Shown in pieces: positions 1-9,333 of a stretch of 64,000 bases of DNA. How positions within the stretch are numbered: position 1 is the first letter of the stretch; each line of letters opens with the position of its first letter. The stretch covers positions 1 through 64,000 of the forward strand of contig CAMCOS010000003.1 of the NCBI GenBank assembly GCA_945876565.1. Reading direction: 5' to 3'. The notes beneath the pieces are model-generated. The model had not been told where the DNA came from. It was given only the letters and a program-made list of their open reading frames with translations, and ran no database searches. Source of the DNA: Lautropia mirabilis (GTDB taxonomy: Bacteria > Pseudomonadota > Gammaproteobacteria > Burkholderiales > Burkholderiaceae_B). The position numbers and the translations under genes are program-made.

Positions 1-1209
1 GGTGGTGGTGGCGGTGAAGCGCCTCAACAGCGCCGAGGTAATTCTGAGCCACAAGAGCGCACTGTGCCGCGCGGGGTGGGGTCGGGGTTCTTTATCAGTG
101 CCGATGGCTACATCCTGACTAACCATCACGTTATTGATGACGCATCTGAGATTTTTGTGACGCTGACCAACGGCACGGAGTACAAAGCCAAGGTCGTTGG
201 TAGCGACGAGCGTACCGATGTGGCGCTGCTAAAGATCGACGCAACGGACATGGCGACCTTGCCCATTGGCACCGCGGTGGATCTCAAGAAAGGTCAGTGG
301 GTATTGGCCATCGGTTCGCCCTTTGGTCTGGAGTCAACGGTCACTGCTGGTATCGTGAGTGCCATCGGCCGGGAAACTGGTGATTACCTCCCATTTATTC
401 AAACTGATGTGGCTGTGAACCCGGGCAACTCGGGCGGACCGCTGCTTGATCTCGATGGGGAGGTGGTTGGCATCAATGCGCAGATTGTGTCTCGCAGCGG
501 TGGCTTTATGGGCATTTCCTTGGCGATCCCGATTGACGAAGCCATGGAAGTGGCGCAGCAGTTACGCGAGAACGGTAAAGTCACGCGTGGGCGAATCGGT
601 GTTCAGATTGGTGAAGTCAGCAAGGATGTGGCGCAGGCCAGTGGCCTCTCGAGTGCTGCCGGTGCGATGGTCAGTCGGGTTGTGCCCGATGGTCCGGCTG
701 AGCAGGCCGGTGTGCAGCCAGGCGACATCGTTCTCGATTTTGACGGTAAGAAAATCGAGAAGTGGTCCGATTTGCCTCGAGTGGTCGGATCGACTGCGCC
801 AGGAACGAAGGCCAAGATGAACGTTTGGCGCAAGGGCAAGCCGGTTAGCCTAACCATTACGGTGGGCGAGGTGCCCTCGGCTGAGCCCGTGGCAGCGGCT
901 AGCCCGCCAGGTGAACCGAAGGTGGCAGTTGAATCAGCGCTGGGCATCACGGTTGTGGGTCTGACTGATGCGCAGAAAAAGGAGATTCGGGTCAATCACG
1001 GTGTCAGGGTGACGGCCGTTGAGGGTGCTGGTGCGTCTGCTGGCTTGACCGTGGGTGACGTCATTTTGACGGTTGGCAATACCGATGTTGGTTCGGCTAA
1101 GCAGTTTGTTGAGCTTGCCAGCAAGGCCGAGCAAGGCAAGCCACTTGGCATGATGGTGCAACGCAGCGGTCAGGCTCAATGGGTTTTGGTGCGCCCAACC
1201 AAGAAGTAA
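1..1209 (+). CDS. mucD: Periplasmic serine endoprotease, DegQ/MucD family (5' end outside window)
   Basis: HtrA-type envelope protease that degrades misfolded periplasmic proteins. The reading frame is open from base 1, so the signal peptide and true start lie outside; a GTG at 64 is internal. The first visible residues are a glycine-rich linker, followed by a trypsin-like domain. The catalytic triad is visible: His in TNHHVI, Asp in RTDVALLKI and Ser in GNSGGPL (codon at 430-432). Two PDZ domains follow, each opening with a GASAGL- or GPAEQAGV-type loop, at roughly 610-860 and 940-1190. In this bacterial group mucD ends the sigma-E/anti-sigma operon and precedes lepA, as here. A hairpin after the stop separates it from lepA. 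The family is certain; the choice between DegQ, DegP and MucD rests on the neighbourhood. Confidence 0.93.
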   Translation, partial: GGGGGEAPQQRRGNSEPQERTVPRGVGSGFFISADGYILTNHHVIDDASEIFVTLTNGTEYKAKVVGSDERTDVALLKIDATDMATLPIGTAVDLKKGQWVLAIGSPFGLESTVTAGIVSAIGRETGDYLPFIQTDVAVNPGNSGGPLLDLDGEVVGINAQIVSRSGGFMGISLAIPIDEAMEVAQQLRENGKVTRGRIGVQIGEVSKDVAQASGLSSAAGAMVSRVVPDGPAEQAGVQPGDIVLDFDGKKIEKWSDLPRVVGSTAPGTKAKMNVWRKGKPVSLTITVGEVPSAEPVAAASPPGEPKVAVESALGITVVGLTDAQKKEIRVNHGVRVTAVEGAGASAGLTVGDVILTVGNTDVGSAKQFVELASKAEQGKPLGMMVQRSGQAQWVLVRPTKK

Positions 1210-1248
1210 CCCGCATCAGGCTAAAATAGACGTCAAATGACGCGACAA

Positions 1249-1279
1249 GACGAAGGGGGCGATCTGCGCCCCCTTCGTC
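1249..1279. terminator. Terminator-like hairpin after mucD
   Basis: A 12-bp perfect inverted repeat (gacgaagggggc / gcccccttcgtc) encloses a 7-nt loop, 40 nt after the mucD stop. It has only two T residues after the stem, so it may be a weak or attenuating terminator ahead of lepA. Confidence 0.6.
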
Positions 1280-1346
1280 TTGGTGGCCAAATGAGTAGTT
1301 AAAGTAGCTTGCTCGAATAGAGCCAACTCAACAGTTTGCAGGTCTC

Positions 1347-3140
1347 ATGCAGCATATTCGTAATTTCTCGATCATCGCCCATATCGACCATGGTAAGTCG
1401 ACGCTGGCTGACCGCCTGATTCAGCGTTGTGGCGGTTTGGCTGCCCGGGAGATGTCGGCTCAGGTGCTTGATTCCATGGACATCGAGAAGGAGCGCGGTA
1501 TTACCATCAAAGCGCAAACGGCTTCTTTGCTCTATCGCGCAGCCGATGGCCATGACTACCAGCTTAACCTGATCGACACCCCCGGGCACGTGGATTTCTC
1601 CTATGAGGTAAGCCGGTCCTTGTCGGCGTGTGAGGGTGCGTTGCTGGTGGTTGACGCATCGCAAGGGGTAGAGGCACAAACCGTTGCCAATTGCTATACG
1701 GCCATTGAGCTTGGCGTTGAGGTCGTGCCAGTTTTAAACAAAATGGACCTACCCCAGGCTGATCCTGAGAGCGCTCGCGCTGAAATCGAAGACGTCATCG
1801 GGCTTGATGCCAGCGATGCGGTGGCGGCGAGTGCTAAAACGGGTTTGGGCATCGATGAGATTCTTGAAGCCATCGTGGCCAAAGTGCCCGCCCCCAAGGG
1901 GGATCCTGGCCTACCACTGCAAGCACTCATCATCGACTCGTGGTTTGACAATTATGTGGGTGTGGTGATGCTGGTGCGGGTGGTTAATGGCACTTTAAAG
2001 CCCAAGGATAAATTGCGTTTTATGGCCACGGGTGCCACCCACCCCTGCGAGCAGGTTGGGGTGTTTACACCGAAGTCAGAGCCGCGCACTGAGCTCTCGG
2101 CTGGGCAGGTGGGGTTTTTGATTGCGGGAATCAAAGAGCTCAAAGACGCCAAGGTGGGCGACACGATTACTTTGATCAATCAACCGGCTGCATCGCCTTT
2201 GCCTGGTTTCAAAGAGGTGAAGCCACAAGTGTTTGCGGGGCTTTACCCGGTTGAAAGCAGTGAGTATGACCAACTGCGCGACTCGCTCGAGAAGCTCAAA
2301 CTGAATGACTCGGCCCTGATGTTTGAGCCTGAGGTCTCACAGGCGCTTGGGTTCGGGTTTCGCTGCGGGTTTCTCGGCCTGTTGCACATGGAGATCGTGC
2401 AGGAGCGCCTTGAGCGCGAGTTTGACATGGACATCATTACCACCGCGCCGTCAGTGGTGTACGAAGTCGAGCTTAATGATGGCGAGGTCATCGACATCGA
2501 GAGCCCATCGCGCATGCCTGAGATCGCCAAGATCCGCGAAATCAGGGAGCCGGTGGTGTCGGTGACCTTGTTTATGCCTCAAGACTATGTGGGTCCGGTG
2601 ATGACGCTTTGCAACAATAAGCGTGGCGCGCAGCTCGATATGAGCTATCACGGCCGGCAAGTTCACTTGCAGTATGAGATCCCGCTAGCTGAGATCGTGC
2701 TGGATTTCTTTGACAAACTGAAATCCGTGTCGCGCGGTTACGCCTCGATGGACTACGAGTTCAAAGAGTTTCGGGCGGCCGATGTGGTCAAGGTCGACGT
2801 TTTGATCAACGGCGATCGGGTCGACGCACTTTCAACCATTTGCCATCGTTCCAATGCCCGTTATCGGGGGCGTGAGATGGTTGGCAAAATGCGTGAATTA
2901 ATCCCGCGCCAGATGTACGACGTGGCGATACAGGCTGCGATTGGCGCTGAGGTGATCGCCCGGGAAAACGTTAAGGCTTTGCGCAAGAACGTTCTGGCCA
3001 AGTGCTACGGGGGTGACATCAGTCGCAAGAAAAAATTGCTGGAAAAACAAAAGGCTGGCAAACGGCGCATGAAACAGGTGGGTAGCGTGGAGATACCGCA
3101 AGAGGCGTTTCTAGCAATACTTCAGGTCGAAGACAAGTGA
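1347..3140 (+). CDS. lepA: Elongation factor 4 (LepA)
   Basis: Ribosome-associated GTPase that back-translocates stalled ribosomes. The 597-residue length is the family norm. The N-terminus carries the G1 loop AHIDHGKS, G3 DTPGH and G4 NKMD. EF-G-like domains II, III and V follow, then the LepA-specific C-terminal domain, whose lysine-rich [15 protein letters not shown] stretch is diagnostic. ATG 1347 directly begins the conserved [18 protein letters not shown] start. It lies between mucD and lepB, a conserved order in which lepA and lepB are usually co-transcribed (42-nt gap here). Confidence 0.98.
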   Translation: MQHIRNFSIIAHIDHGKSTLADRLIQRCGGLAAREMSAQVLDSMDIEKERGITIKAQTASLLYRAADGHDYQLNLIDTPGHVDFSYEVSRSLSACEGALLVVDASQGVEAQTVANCYTAIELGVEVVPVLNKMDLPQADPESARAEIEDVIGLDASDAVAASAKTGLGIDEILEAIVAKVPAPKGDPGLPLQALIIDSWFDNYVGVVMLVRVVNGTLKPKDKLRFMATGATHPCEQVGVFTPKSEPRTELSAGQVGFLIAGIKELKDAKVGDTITLINQPAASPLPGFKEVKPQVFAGLYPVESSEYDQLRDSLEKLKLNDSALMFEPEVSQALGFGFRCGFLGLLHMEIVQERLEREFDMDIITTAPSVVYEVELNDGEVIDIESPSRMPEIAKIREIREPVVSVTLFMPQDYVGPVMTLCNNKRGAQLDMSYHGRQVHLQYEIPLAEIVLDFFDKLKSVSRGYASMDYEFKEFRAADVVKVDVLINGDRVDALSTICHRSNARYRGREMVGKMRELIPRQMYDVAIQAAIGAEVIARENVKALRKNVLAKCYGGDISRKKKLLEKQKAGKRRMKQVGSVEIPQEAFLAILQVEDK

Positions 3141-3182
3141 TGGTACTCAAACAGAGTTGCTACAGGCAAGGGGCGTGAGCGC

Positions 3183-3977
3183 ATGAGCTGGAATTTCTCG
3201 TTGATTTTGTTTGTGGCATTGGTGGTGACAGGGCTTGTCTGGGCGCTAGATCGTTGGGTTTTAGGCCCCAAGCGCAGCGAAGATGCCAAGCGTCCTTGGT
3301 GGGTTGAGTACGGCGCGAGCTTCTTTCCGGTCATTTTGTTTGTGTTCGTGTTGCGCTCATTCATTGTCGAGCCGTTTCGTATACCGTCGGGCTCGATGCT
3401 ACCGACTCTGAAGGCGGGCGACCTGATCTTGGTCAACAAGTTCACCTATGGTGTCCGCTTGCCAATCGTTGATACCAAGGTGGTGCCCATTGGTGAGCCG
3501 GCACGGGGCGACGTGATGGTGTTTCGCTACCCGGTTGATCCTTCGGTTGATTACATCAAGCGGGTCATTGGTTTGCCCGGGGATGAGGTTGCATACCTGA
3601 ATAAGCGTTTGTATATCAATGGCCAGGAAGTGCCAGTGCAGCGAGACGGGGATTATTTTGAGCCTGACAGGATGGCTTATGCCGCCCAGTACATTGAAAA
3701 GCTGGGTGACGTTAGCAACAAAATACTCGTAGATAGGGGCAGTAGGCAAGATTTAAGACCCGTTTGGCGGTTTGAGCATCGAGAAAACTGCGATTTCCGC
3801 ATAGATGGCATTGTGTGTCGCGTGCCTGAGGGTGTTTACTTTATGATGGGAGACAACCGGGACAACAGTCTGGACAGTCGGTTCTGGGGGTTCGTCCCCG
3901 AGTCCCATATTGTTGGCAAGGCCTTTTTTATCTGGATGAATTTTTCCGAACCGAGCCGTATCGGTCGATTCCATTGA
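3183..3977 (+). CDS. lepB: Signal peptidase I
   Basis: Inner-membrane Ser/Lys protease that removes signal peptides from exported proteins. Two N-terminal membrane segments (residues about 6-25 and 45-62) precede the catalytic domain. The nucleophile is in SGSMLPTL and the general-base lysine in DYIKRVIGLPGD; the GDNRDNSLDSRFWG box near the C-terminus is also characteristic. At 264 residues it is compact compared with the 324-residue E. coli enzyme but keeps every signature box. It is downstream of lepA and 44 nt upstream of rnc. Confidence 0.97.
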   Translation: MSWNFSLILFVALVVTGLVWALDRWVLGPKRSEDAKRPWWVEYGASFFPVILFVFVLRSFIVEPFRIPSGSMLPTLKAGDLILVNKFTYGVRLPIVDTKVVPIGEPARGDVMVFRYPVDPSVDYIKRVIGLPGDEVAYLNKRLYINGQEVPVQRDGDYFEPDRMAYAAQYIEKLGDVSNKILVDRGSRQDLRPVWRFEHRENCDFRIDGIVCRVPEGVYFMMGDNRDNSLDSRFWGFVPESHIVGKAFFIWMNFSEPSRIGRFH

Positions 3978-4021
3978 GAATCATCGACACATGCCCGATT
4001 CGGATGTGTTGGTGACTAACC

Positions 4022-4783
4022 ATGTCTGTTGCACCCCTGGAAGCCGTTTTAGGCTACACCTTTGAGAACAAGTCGCTGTTGGAGCTTGCGTTAACGCATC
4101 GCAGCCACAGCGCGCGCAACAACGAACGATTAGAGTTTCTAGGCGATTCGGTGCTTGGTACGTCAGTCTCTTCTTTGCTGTTTCACCGCTTCTCAAAGCT
4201 CGATGAAGGAGACCTGTCGCGCGTGCGTGCCAATTTGGTCAAGCAAGCAGCACTGGCTGACATCGCGCAGCGTCTTGGCTTGTCTGAATATTTGCGACTT
4301 GGCGAGGGTGAGCTTAAAAGTGGCGGATTTCGCAGACCTTCGATTCTGGCTGACACCCTGGAGGCTATTTTGGGGGCAGTTTACTTAGACGGTGGCTTCC
4401 AAAAAGCGCAGTCAGTGATTCACGAGTTATATGAGCCCATCGTCAAGTCAATTGATCCGCAGACGATCGGCAAGGACGCCAAAACTTTGTTGCAGGAGTT
4501 TTTGCAGGCTCATAAGTTGGCCTTGCCGACCTACACCGTGGTTGCCACGCATGGCGCAGCCCATAGCCAGCAGTTTGAGGTTGCCTGCGACATCGAGCAG
4601 CTAGCTATTCATGTGCAGGCTGCGGGTGCAAGCCGGCGGGCTGCCGAGCAGACGGCTGCCCGTGAGGCGTTAGAGAAAGCCATGGCTGCCAAACCAGCCG
4701 GTGGCGCGCGCAAGTCCGTCCAGCGAGCCCGCAAGGCTGCGCAACTGAGCTTGCCCGTGGCGGTTGCACAGGACGCCCAATGA
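4022..4783 (+). CDS. rnc: Ribonuclease III
   Basis: Double-strand-specific endoribonuclease that processes rRNA precursors and structured mRNAs. The catalytic domain contains the invariant signature [11 protein letters not shown] (residues about 36-46) and a second acidic site in [16 protein letters not shown] dsRNA-binding domain covers about residues 155-225. A basic alanine/lysine-rich tail of about 25 residues ([10 protein letters not shown]) extends past it. The stop overlaps the era start as ATGA, indicating translational coupling. Confidence 0.97.
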   Translation: MSVAPLEAVLGYTFENKSLLELALTHRSHSARNNERLEFLGDSVLGTSVSSLLFHRFSKLDEGDLSRVRANLVKQAALADIAQRLGLSEYLRLGEGELKSGGFRRPSILADTLEAILGAVYLDGGFQKAQSVIHELYEPIVKSIDPQTIGKDAKTLLQEFLQAHKLALPTYTVVATHGAAHSQQFEVACDIEQLAIHVQAAGASRRAAEQTAAREALEKAMAAKPAGGARKSVQRARKAAQLSLPVAVAQDAQ

Positions 4784-5676
4784 CTGAGATCAGTTTGCCT
4801 TATCGCTGTGGCTATGTTGCCCTGGTCGGACGCCCCAACGTGGGTAAGTCCACCCTGACCAATGCTTTGATTGGTGCCAAGGTTTCGATTACTTCGCGCA
4901 AGGCCCAAACCACTCGTCATCGAATTATGGGTGTGCTGACTCGTGAGGATGCGCAATTTGTGTTTGTGGATACGCCTGGGTTTCAGACTCGCCATGGTGG
5001 CGCCATGAACAAGATGATGAACCGGGTGGTGAGTCAGACGCTCGCTGATGTGGACGTGGTACTTTTTCTGGTGCAGGCCAACCAATGGACGGCGGCTGAC
5101 GAGGCTTTGCTTGCGATGTTGCCCAAGGATGGGCAGGTCATTCTCGTGTTGTCCAAGACCGACATGGTCAAAGACAAGGCCAGTCTGTTTCCTTTCACGG
5201 CCACGGTGGCAGCCAAGTTCCCCTTTGCGGCGGTCGTGCCAGTCAGCGCGGTGAAGGATCGTCAGCTTGATGATCTCTTGACCGAAATCGCTCGCCATCT
5301 CCCAGAGAACGAGGCGTACTTCGATGAGCAGACGCTCACTGATCGGCCAATGCGATTTTTAGTGGCGGAGCTGATCCGGGAGAAAATTTTCCGGCTTGTA
5401 GGCGATGAGTTACCTTACGGTTGCACGGTGGTGATTGAGCAGTGGGAGGAGAGTGACGCCAAGGCGTCGATTCATGGGTGCGTGATTGTTCAGCGCGAAT
5501 CGCACCGACCGATTTTGCTTGGTGCCAAGGGCGCTCACATGAAGCGCATCGCAACCGAAGCCCGGCAAGACATTGCCAAGCTGCTAGATAAGCCAGTGCA
5601 TCTAGAGGTTTATATCAAGGTCAAGAAGGGCTGGGCTGACCGTCAAAGCAGTTTGCGTGAATTTGGCTATGAGTAA
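4780..5676 (+). CDS. era: GTPase Era
   Basis: Essential GTPase that binds the 3' end of 16S rRNA during 30S assembly. G1 is [10 protein letters not shown]3 is DTPGF, and the G4 box reads SKTD instead of the usual NKxD, a known tolerated variation. A C-terminal KH domain is recognised by the [13 protein letters not shown] segment and the VKVKKGW-type ending. It is translationally coupled to rnc (4-nt overlap) and its last codons overlap the recO start. Confidence 0.97.
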   Translation: MTEISLPYRCGYVALVGRPNVGKSTLTNALIGAKVSITSRKAQTTRHRIMGVLTREDAQFVFVDTPGFQTRHGGAMNKMMNRVVSQTLADVDVVLFLVQANQWTAADEALLAMLPKDGQVILVLSKTDMVKDKASLFPFTATVAAKFPFAAVVPVSAVKDRQLDDLLTEIARHLPENEAYFDEQTLTDRPMRFLVAELIREKIFRLVGDELPYGCTVVIEQWEESDAKASIHGCVIVQRESHRPILLGAKGAHMKRIATEARQDIAKLLDKPVHLEVYIKVKKGWADRQSSLREFGYE

Positions 5677-6265
5677 GCGAAGCCAGCGGATCACGGATGC
5701 GCCAGCCTATGTATTGCAAACCACGGCGTGGCGTGAGACGTCTCTCGTGGTCAAAGTGTTTGCCCGTGATCACGGCATTGTGACATTGGTTGCCAAGGGT
5801 GCCAAGCGCCCTTACTCGGGCTTGCGAGCAGTGCTCATGCCATTTCAGCCGCTGATGCTGTCATGGACTGGTAGCGCGGAAGTTAAAACCCTGATACATG
5901 CTGAAGTGGTGCGCATTCGGCCTTTGCCAGGCGCTGTTCTGATGTCATGCTGGTACATGAATGAGTTGGTGCTCAGGCTACTAGCCAGCGAAGATCCGCA
6001 TCCTGGTCTTTACCAAGCTTATGCCGAGGCAGTCCAAGCCTTGTATGAAGGCCAGTTGGCCGCGCTTGCTTTGCGGCAGTTCGAATGGCGCATGTTGCAA
6101 GAAACAGGCTACGGCTTTGATGGCCCTGAGCCTGACTTTGGCGACCGCAGTCAATCGGGCGGCTTGCGAGAGCAGTTTCAGCAACGGTTGCTCGAGCACG
6201 TGCCAGGTGGTCGTCTGAATAGTCGTGAGGTGATGTTAAGTCTCAGGCGTCTGGCAGACACCTGA
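5669..6265 (+). CDS. recO: DNA repair protein RecO, internally shortened
   Basis: RecO loads RecA onto SSB-coated single strands with RecR. The OB-fold N-terminus (YVLQTTAWRETSLVVKVF, VAKGAKRPYSGL) and the helical middle (MNELVLRLL, ALRQFEWRMLQETGYG) are clear, and the end matches the RecO C-terminal helices (LEHVPGGRLNSREVM). About 40 residues normally found between the LGYG motif and the last helices, the region holding the Cys-containing loop in many homologues, are absent, giving about 198 residues instead of about 240. ATG 5669 (ATGAGTAAG, overlapping the era stop) is preferred; an in-frame GTG at 5657 is possible. Its last 23 bp overlap the convergent adh gene. Confidence 0.88.
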   Translation: MSKRSQRITDAPAYVLQTTAWRETSLVVKVFARDHGIVTLVAKGAKRPYSGLRAVLMPFQPLMLSWTGSAEVKTLIHAEVVRIRPLPGAVLMSCWYMNELVLRLLASEDPHPGLYQAYAEAVQALYEGQLAALALRQFEWRMLQETGYGFDGPEPDFGDRSQSGGLREQFQQRLLEHVPGGRLNSREVMLSLRRLADT

Positions 6266-7337
6266 GGCTTTGTCCAGACTCATCCACGAGCACCGCGCGG
6301 CCAATGACTTTGCCATCGTGCAAGGCACTCAATACCGCTGATGCGGCCGACAAGGGATGTTGTGTGACAGGAATCGGGTTGACTATGCCTGCTTTGACTA
6401 ACGCAAGCAGTGCTTTGAGCTCACCCAAAGAGCCGGTGTAGCTGCCCTGAATGCGAATGGCGCGCATTGGAATGAACGCCAGCGACCAAGTGGCAGCCCC
6501 GCCAAACAAGCCAACAATGACCAAGGTGCCACCTTTGCTGAGGGCGTTGAATCCAAGCTGTGTTGAAGTCGGTGAGCCGACCAAGTCGATGACAGCGCCC
6601 AGTTGTTTGCCACCATTGGCTGCCAGAATTTGCTCGGCAGCGTCTGCGTCATTGCCATTGATAACGGCTAGCGCGCCCGCATCTTTGGCAGCTTTGAGTT
6701 TGTCTGCCTCGATGTCCACAACGATGGCTCCATGGCCACCCATGGCACGTAAAATCTCAATGGCCATGAGCCCAAGGCCACCGGCGCCAATAATAACCAC
6801 CGGATGTCGCGTATAAATCTGAGCGTCGATTTTATTAATGGCACTGTAAGTGGTCAGCCCTGAGCAAGCGTGCGGCGCCAGTGTGGCGGGGTCTAAGTCA
6901 CCGATATCGAGCAGGTATCTGGGGTGCGGCACCAGAATATGGTCAGCGTAGCCACCATCGGTGTAAATGCCAAGTGATCTGGGCGCAGCGCAATAGTTCT
7001 CCTGGCCAGACAAGCAGACTTCACATTGTCCGCAGCCAATCCAGGGAAAGATCAGGTAATTTTTACCCGGCTCCACCCCCGAGGCATCTGGCCCCATGGT
7101 CACAGGCGTGCCCACGGTTTCGTGACCCATGGTGAGCGGCAGCTTGATCCCACGCTCCTGCAGTGATAAACGTTTCCCGTGGCCCAGGTCATAGCCGCCT
7201 TCCCAGATGTGCAAGTCACTGTGGCACACGCCGGCTGCGCGGGTCTTGAGCAACACCTCGGTGCCTCGGGGTTCAGGAGCCTGGCGCTCAATGAGTTCGA
7301 GTGGCTGGCTAAATTGGGTGATGCAATAACATTTCAT
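6243..7337 (-). CDS. Zinc-dependent alcohol dehydrogenase (MDR family)
   Basis: NAD(P)-dependent medium-chain dehydrogenase interconverting an alcohol and an aldehyde or ketone. Catalytic zinc ligands are in GVCHSD (about residue 38) and MGHE. The structural zinc is held by the four cysteines of CGQCEVCLSGQENYC, and the Rossmann motif is GAGGLGLMA. It lies 41 nt downstream of the TPP-dependent enzyme gene on the same strand, suggesting that the decarboxylase product (an aldehyde) is its substrate. The substrate is not determinable. Its 3' end overlaps recO tail to tail, an arrangement that probably arose when this block landed behind recO. Confidence 0.9.
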   Translation of the reverse strand: MKCYCITQFSQPLELIERQAPEPRGTEVLLKTRAAGVCHSDLHIWEGGYDLGHGKRLSLQERGIKLPLTMGHETVGTPVTMGPDASGVEPGKNYLIFPWIGCGQCEVCLSGQENYCAAPRSLGIYTDGGYADHILVPHPRYLLDIGDLDPATLAPHACSGLTTYSAINKIDAQIYTRHPVVIIGAGGLGLMAIEILRAMGGHGAIVVDIEADKLKAAKDAGALAVINGNDADAAEQILAANGGKQLGAVIDLVGSPTSTQLGFNALSKGGTLVIVGLFGGAATWSLAFIPMRAIRIQGSYTGSLGELKALLALVKAGIVNPIPVTQHPLSAASAVLSALHDGKVIGRAVLVDESGQSLRCLPDA

Positions 7338-7378
7338 CTTTGTCTCCCGGGGTTTGTTCTGGTCATTGTTGGCTCGAA

Positions 7379-8941
7379 TTAGATGCGCAGTGCGATCAGT
7401 GAAGGGCCCGGCGTGGCAGTTGCTTTCTTGAGTGCCTGCTCAAAGCCCGACAGTGTGTCAGTGGCCATGCCTGGCACGCCGTGCGCTTTGGCCATCGAGA
7501 CCCAGTCAAGTTCAGGCGCATCAAGATCAAGCATGCGGCTGGCATTCACGCCCGGCTCAGGTCCACCCATGTTGTTGAGCTCGCCGCGCAAGATTCGGTA
7601 GGACCGGTTGTCAAATATCACGGCCGTGACATCGAGTTCCTCTCGTGCCATGGTCCAAAGTGATTGAATGGTGTACATGGCACTGCCATCACCGACGAGT
7701 GCGATGACACGGCGACCGGGTGCAGCCACTGCTGCACCCACTGCCGCTGGCAATCCAAACCCAATGGCACCGCCCGTGATATCAATGCAATCGTGTGGTG
7801 CAAAATAGGGCACGCTGTCAGCGAGCAGTCGACCAGAGGTGACTGCTTCATCGACTAAAATGGCATCTTCTGGCAGGGCACGTGCCAAGACCGAGCCAAT
7901 GGTGGCGGGCGTTGGAGGGCCATCTTCATATGAAGGCGTGGACAAGTTGCTTGACAGAAAGGCGGGCTTGGTTTGATTGGCGCTCACCGCATCACACAGT
8001 GCTTGCAAGCTGCCCATCAAGTCGTGGCCCGGCGTGGCCAGCGTGTGTACGGTGCAGTTTTCAGAAATGGTCAGGCGCGGCTTGCCTGGATACGCAAAAA
8101 ACGCCACAGGCACGGTGCTGCCAATCAAGACCAGGTGATCGGCGTCTTTGAGTGCGTTCACGGCAGCGTCCACGGCAAATGGAATCGGATGCACGTTGAT
8201 CCGACCGCGTCCACGTTGCAAGCGCGCACTACGAGGCTCGGACATGAGCTGACAGCCCGTCTTGGCTGCGATTTGACCGGCTAGCCACGTGTGGGTCTGC
8301 ATCAAGGCAGTGCCACCGAGCAACAAAAGAACCCGTTTGGCTGTTTCCGGTTTGCTCAAGAGGGCAGCCACTTGCTCGACTGTTTGTTCAAGCACGGGTG
8401 CGGGTTCTCGGGCTGCCACAAAACTGTACTGGCCAGCATCGGCCGACTCCCAAGCGCAATTGGCCGGCAGAATTAACGATGCAATTCGACCAGGCGCACT
8501 TTTTGCCTGGCTTATGGCCTCGGCCGTGTCCATCGCAGCCTGGGTGGACGACGTGATGGTTCGTACCCAGTTCGACATGGGTCTGGCCACGCCTTCGACG
8601 TCTGAGTTCAAAGGTGCATCGTTGTGGATATGGTCCAGCGCGTGTTGACCAATGACGTTGATAATGCCTGAGCGCGCTTTACGGGCATTGTGCAAGTTAG
8701 CCAGACCATTGCCTAGGCCCGGCCCCAAGTGAAGCAGCGTCGCAGCCGGCTTACCAGCCATTCGGTAGTAGCCGTCGGCAGCACCCGTGACCACCCCTTC
8801 AAATAGTCCCAGCACACAGCGCATCTCGGTAGCCTGGTCCAGCGCTGCCACAAAGTGCATTTCCGAGGTGCCCGGATTAGCGAAACATACGTCAACGCTG
8901 CCAGCCAGTAACGTCTTCACCATGGCTTGCGAACCGTTCAT
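7379..8941 (-). CDS. TPP-dependent enzyme, acetolactate synthase/benzoylformate decarboxylase-like
   Basis: Thiamine-diphosphate enzyme of the IlvB-like family, probably a 2-oxoacid decarboxylase or a related carboligase. The N-terminal pyrimidine-binding domain has FANPGTSE with the activating Glu, and the C-terminal domain has the TPP/Mg motif GDGSAMYTIQSLW...N. ATG 8941 is chosen because GGGAGAGA lies just upstream and the protein then starts exactly at the conserved domain (520 residues); the longer frame to 9217 reads through unrelated sequence. It forms a pair with the adh gene downstream. The 3' remnant of an acyl-CoA dehydrogenase gene lies immediately upstream on the same strand. No IlvH-type small subunit is nearby, so true acetolactate synthase is unlikely. 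Confidence 0.85.
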   Translation of the reverse strand: MNGSQAMVKTLLAGSVDVCFANPGTSEMHFVAALDQATEMRCVLGLFEGVVTGAADGYYRMAGKPAATLLHLGPGLGNGLANLHNARKARSGIINVIGQHALDHIHNDAPLNSDVEGVARPMSNWVRTITSSTQAAMDTAEAISQAKSAPGRIASLILPANCAWESADAGQYSFVAAREPAPVLEQTVEQVAALLSKPETAKRVLLLLGGTALMQTHTWLAGQIAAKTGCQLMSEPRSARLQRGRGRINVHPIPFAVDAAVNALKDADHLVLIGSTVPVAFFAYPGKPRLTISENCTVHTLATPGHDLMGSLQALCDAVSANQTKPAFLSSNLSTPSYEDGPPTPATIGSVLARALPEDAILVDEAVTSGRLLADSVPYFAPHDCIDITGGAIGFGLPAAVGAAVAAPGRRVIALVGDGSAMYTIQSLWTMAREELDVTAVIFDNRSYRILRGELNNMGGPEPGVNASRMLDLDAPELDWVSMAKAHGVPGMATDTLSGFEQALKKATATPGPSLIALRI

Positions 8942-8952
8942 CGAGTCTCTCC

Positions 8953-9186
8953 CTAATGCTGCCGCATGGTTTCGCGGGCAATGACCACCTGTTAAACCTC
9001 TGTGGCGCCTTCGTAAATTCGCAAGGCGCATATCTCCCGGTATAGCATCTCCGCGGGGTGCTCTAACCTGACGCCGAGGCCGCTTTGCATCTGCGAGTTG
9101 CGGTCGATCAGGCGTTGGGCATCTTCTGTGGCAAAAAGCTTTGTCAAGGCGCAAGACTTGGTGGAGCGTTGTTTGAATGGTTCCAT
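8953..9186 (-). pseudogene. 3' remnant of an acyl-CoA dehydrogenase gene
   Basis: The minus strand reads KLFATEDAQRLID, then a QM..GLGV segment, then LYREICALRIYEGATEV. This is the highly conserved C-terminal helix bundle of acyl-CoA dehydrogenases. A TAA at 8992-8994 interrupts the frame, and after it the frame continues as QVVIARETMRQH to a stop at 8953, the normal family ending. The nonsense codon can arise from CAA by one transition. Nothing resembling the rest of the enzyme (FAD domain, catalytic Glu) exists upstream, where the frame closes near 9214. It is therefore both truncated and stopped. It points in the same direction as the TPP-enzyme/adh pair and was probably once in their operon. 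Confidence 0.8.
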
Positions 9187-9333
9187 GGTGTGTGGCTCCC
9201 CAACGTGCGGTGGTCAAGCCGGTGTTGTTTGATTTTCAGTCGATCTTGCAACACCGACTCGCTGTCGGTCTGTACACCACCTAGGCAAGTTCAACAGGTA
9301 AGATCAGCACATAAAGATCATGGAGGCACAACC

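Noticed and set aside
8942..9217. Extension of the TPP enzyme to 9217
   Set aside because: The extension is Arg-rich non-protein-like sequence in a different frame from the acyl-CoA dehydrogenase remnant; GGGAGAGA supports ATG 8941.
9085..9333. N-terminal extension of the SDR frame back to 9085
   Set aside because: The extra 83 residues are Cys/Arg-rich, unlike any SDR, and lie antisense to the acyl-CoA dehydrogenase remnant; a strong GGAGG marks TTG 9334 instead.
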